This document shows, in pieces, positions 54,367 through 56,074 of a DNA stretch of 56,074 nucleotides. Position 1 is the first letter of the stretch. Every line of letters begins with the position of its first letter. The notes beneath the pieces were generated by a model. The model was not told the origin of the DNA and made no database searches. It saw nothing but the letters and a program-made list of their open reading frames with translations. Source of the DNA: Bacteroidales bacterium (GTDB taxonomy: Bacteria; Bacteroidota; Bacteroidia; Bacteroidales; P3); contig JAQVXZ010000016.1 in the NCBI GenBank assembly GCA_028708845.1, positions 1 through 56,074 on the forward strand, in the 5' to 3' direction. The position numbers and the translations under genes are program-made.

Positions 54367-54419
54367 TCAAAAAGCTTATTAATAATTTTTTCTTAACTTA
54401 TTTTTGAAGAAGTCCCCCC

Positions 54420-54585
54420 TCTAAATTTGATTTTCTCACATTGTAGATTTGGTACTTTTCTATTTTACGCTTTCCTTTGAAATTTCTATTTAATCTCTCT
54501 ATCCAATTGGTTGAGTAAGTCATATTGCGTATATTATAGTCATAGTTGATATAAGTAAAGTATAATCTATACCTATCTTTATCTG
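54420..54585 (-). pseudogene. IS256 transposase remnant
   Basis: Two pieces match the 3' part of the intact transposase gene: 54420-54478 to 16812-16874, and 54480-54585 to 16957-17060, with the stretch between (about 80-95 bases) deleted. Identity is about 85-90 percent by eye. It comes from a separate, older copy and joins abruptly to other IS DNA at about 54585. Confidence 0.85.
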
Positions 54586-54761
54586 CTGCAAGATCGCAAA
54601 ACTTGTGAGTTCCATCTTATTTATAGTGCAAAGATAAGCAAAAAAACGACTTAACAACCTGTTTGCTAGTCTTTAATGCTGATTTTTACCGTGCAACGGT
54701 CTTAACATATCAAAACTTTCATTTGTTGGCATTTTTAAGCTTGTTTTAGAAGATAAAAATA

Positions 54762-54789
54762 GAAAAAGACAGAATATTATTCTGCCTTT
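54762..54789 (-). terminator. Terminator after the gene at 54877
   Basis: On the minus strand AAAGGCAGAATA pairs with TATTCTGTCTTTTT (one G:U or mismatch) and runs into T-rich DNA, 88 bases past the stop. A direct repeat CCTGATCTGATACATTAC (54844 and 54863) lies between the stop and this hairpin. Confidence 0.75.
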
Positions 54790-54876
54790 CTCTCTAAATT
54801 AATTTTAATTATTGTTGTATTTCAATCAGTTATTTGGATAACTCCTGATCTGATACATTACCCCTGATCTGATACA

Positions 54877-55551
54877 TTACCTATTAACTTTGAAATATAA
54901 TTCTTTTATATTTCCTGATTGATTATTTCTTATTAAATGATCTCCATTAATTTTTAATTTCTCATTTATAAAAATATATGGATAACAATCAAAATATATA
55001 ATCTGGTAATAATTACCCCCTTTTAAATATCTTATATCCAATTTATTTCCGACCTGATCCATAAATAAAGAACTAGTATAATATCCTTTGCTTGGAATAA
55101 CTATTACACCTTCTTTATTTGTTTCTCTAATCAAACTCTTATCTTTTTGTTTATTATAAAGAATAATAGACATTCCTTCAATTGGCATACTATCTGAAAA
55201 ATTAATGAATTGTATCTTAATGGAATCTTTAGGTTCAAATATTGAAATCTTTTTAATACACTCCTTTAGGTTTGTACTTTGAAGATTACTATTGATAATT
55301 ATACTCCCTTTATTAAGATTCCATACCCCTTCTGTTTTTCGACAAAAATTCATTAAGCCCAAATAATTATTCATATAAGGGGTATATTCAAATTTACCAT
55401 CTTCTTTTAATTCCAATATAATTGTATCTGAGGGAAATTCGAGAACAGGAGTAAATTTATACTTACCTATAAATTTACTCTCTTGACAAAAAATATTGTT
55501 ATTACTAAAGTATAACAACAATACTATTACACATAAAATTATTTTTCTCAT
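54877..55551 (-). CDS. Secreted protein of unknown family
   Basis: This 224-residue protein has a signal peptide (MRKIILCVIVLLLYFSNNNIFC, then QESKF). The cysteine at 22 is not in a strict lipobox. The first part (KYKFTPVLEFPSDTIILELKEDGKFEYTPYMNN...TEGVWNLNKGSIIINS) resembles the lipocalin-like or META-type wall-of-beta fold. After about 110 a second beta domain (INFSDSMPIEGMSIILYNKQKDKSLIRETNKEGVIVIPSKGY) resembles a carboxypeptidase-regulatory-like repeat. Its ATG overlaps the previous gene stop (ATGA), so translation was coupled. Confidence 0.55.
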   Translation of the reverse strand: MRKIILCVIVLLLYFSNNNIFCQESKFIGKYKFTPVLEFPSDTIILELKEDGKFEYTPYMNNYLGLMNFCRKTEGVWNLNKGSIIINSNLQSTNLKECIKKISIFEPKDSIKIQFINFSDSMPIEGMSIILYNKQKDKSLIRETNKEGVIVIPSKGYYTSSLFMDQVGNKLDIRYLKGGNYYQIIYFDCYPYIFINEKLKINGDHLIRNNQSGNIKELYFKVNR

Positions 55552-55730
55552 TTTTTAATATCTCCTTTCCAGCCATGATATAATACTGCAGGACTACCTG
55601 TTGCATTATAATAATTTTTATTATCATTTATAATATCTGGCATATAGTTTTTAATCTGTTGGTTTTCTTTATATAGGTTTAAATTTTTATATGCTTGATT
55701 TTTATCTATTTGATCATTTGTTAAAGTTTT
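55548..55730 (-). pseudogene. C-terminal remnant truncated by a REP element
   Basis: The reading frame yields TLTNDQIDKNQAYKNLNLYK...NATGSPAVLYHGWKGDIKK and then stops at 55548. Upstream of 55730 the frame continues only through REP DNA, giving non-protein-like residues, so the 5' part is lost. The stop overlaps the start of the downstream gene by four bases. It could be the tail of a polymorphic toxin, as at 18316, but no family signature is visible. Confidence 0.5.
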
Positions 55731-55735
55731 CCGTC

Positions 55736-55784
55736 GTGCGGGATTTGCAATCCCGCACTTTATTATTATTAGGATTTTCAATCC
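55736..55784. repeat. REP palindrome pair downstream of second RAYT
   Basis: It has the same two palindromes as 1505-1553: arms GTGCGGGA/TCCCGCAC (55736-55758) and GGATTTTCAATCC (55772-55784). The arms match perfectly; only the centre of the second differs. Confidence 0.85.
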
Positions 55785-55802
55785 GATACTTATTCATAAA
55801 TA

Positions 55803-56074
55803 TCATTTTATCACTTCAACCTTTAATATTCCTTTCCCTGATGCATAATCAATCGCTGAACTATATTTATATTCTTTTGGCAAATTTACAAATTCTTCTT
55901 TAACAGGGTTATTATGAATGTAATTTAATTTTTGTTGAAGATAGTCGTATAAGAATATTTCTTGGCAATCAATCCCTTCTTGCCAAAGCTTATAATCCTT
56001 TACCTTCCTATCGTTTCTTGCTGCATACTCAAATCTGTTTAACATCCAATCCCTTCTACTTTCTTGAATATTAT
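55803..56074 (-). CDS. REP-associated tyrosine transposase, second copy, cut by window edge
   Basis: The last 90 codons are visible (to position 56074; the start is outside the window). They differ from the first copy in about seven residues over the last 80, for example NLPKEYKYSSAIDYASGKGI against NLPEEYKYSSAIDYSGGKGI. The YLQQKLNYIHNNPV helix is kept. Same orientation and same downstream REPs as the copy at 1572-2117. The two copies delimit a 54-kb interval. Confidence 0.88.
   Translation of the reverse strand, partial: NIQESRRDWMLNRFEYAARNDRKVKDYKLWQEGIDCQEIFLYDYLQQKLNYIHNNPVKEEFVNLPKEYKYSSAIDYASGKGILKVEVIK

Larger units (their letters stand above)
54055..54704. mobile_element. Nested insertion-sequence remnant
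   Basis: An 11-base inverted repeat TAAGACCGTTG (54055-54065) / CAACGGTCTTA (54694-54704) bounds about 650 bases. Just inside the right end, the minus strand carries a near-consensus promoter (TTG, 18 bases, TATCTTTG) and an ATG at 54615 opening MELTSFAILQQ, which soon runs into IS256-derived sequence. This is the 5' end of a second, unidentified IS. An array (54201-54285) and a scrap of IS256 transposase (54420-54585) lie inside. No intact gene remains. Confidence 0.65.

Overview
The window is AT-rich chromosomal DNA from a member of the Bacteroidota, most likely order Bacteroidales. The evidence is threefold. (i) At least seven promoters match the Bacteroidota sigma consensus TTG-N19-TAnnTTTG with a 19-base spacer, or 18-20 in near matches. 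(ii) There are T9SS type A sorting domains and Bacteroidota-specific families (DUF4249-like, DUF4296, LptE-type, DUF2723/GT117). (iii) Genes lack strong Shine-Dalgarno sites. The genus cannot be resolved from the sequence alone.

Layout. 1-2.4 kb: a truncated S41-type secreted peptidase, then a REP-associated tyrosine transposase (RAYT) bracketed by REP palindromes, sitting on an Rhs fragment. 3.2-10.9 kb: housekeeping genes on the minus strand (ctpA, lysS, initiator tRNA-fMet, hslR, der, yihY, nadC). 11-16.5 kb on the plus strand: cinA, a nucleoside phosphorylase and a 1076-residue redox fusion protein. 16.6-19.8 kb: an accessory island in which IS256- and IS30-family elements have cut up a polymorphic-toxin tail and its immunity-like partner. 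20-23.4 kb: a lipoprotein plus T9SS-protein operon whose 5' leader carries 21 uninterrupted ATAC repeats, and a small gene with a consensus promoter. 23.4-40.6 kb: core genes (BaiN-like flavoprotein, era, tig, DUF4249-like, pyrK-pyrD, flippase, tRNA-His, kdsD, recQ, aroB, T9SS protein, lptE, GT117-like). 40.7-42.5 kb: a type II restriction-modification pair of the NgoPII/HaeIII kind. 43-54 kb: outer-membrane barrels, lipoproteins, ychF with a nearby partial second copy, comM-like yifB, an M28 peptidase and a GH16-like lipoprotein. 54-56 kb: nested IS debris, a truncated gene pair and a second RAYT copy running off the edge.

Most unusual signal: intergenic regions repeatedly contain small tandem arrays with an exact 21- or 22-base period, usually four units. 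Each array uses a different unit sequence, and several units contain a 10-11 base palindrome. Eight clear arrays are listed (about 2.76, 2.84, 6.61, 6.67, 6.78, 31.63, 43.78 and 54.20 kb). A common period and copy number with different sequences points to one shared process (array generation, or binding phased every two helical turns) rather than one repeat family. I know of nothing that fully explains it; the BrickBuilt MITEs of Porphyromonas gingivalis are the nearest precedent I can recall.

Genes that may work together: nadC and cinA (divergent, both NAD-related); pyrK-pyrD (dihydroorotate oxidation); kdsD, lptE, flippase and GT117-like genes (envelope glycans and LPS); der, era and ychF (translation-associated GTPases); tig, hslR and lysS (protein synthesis and folding).
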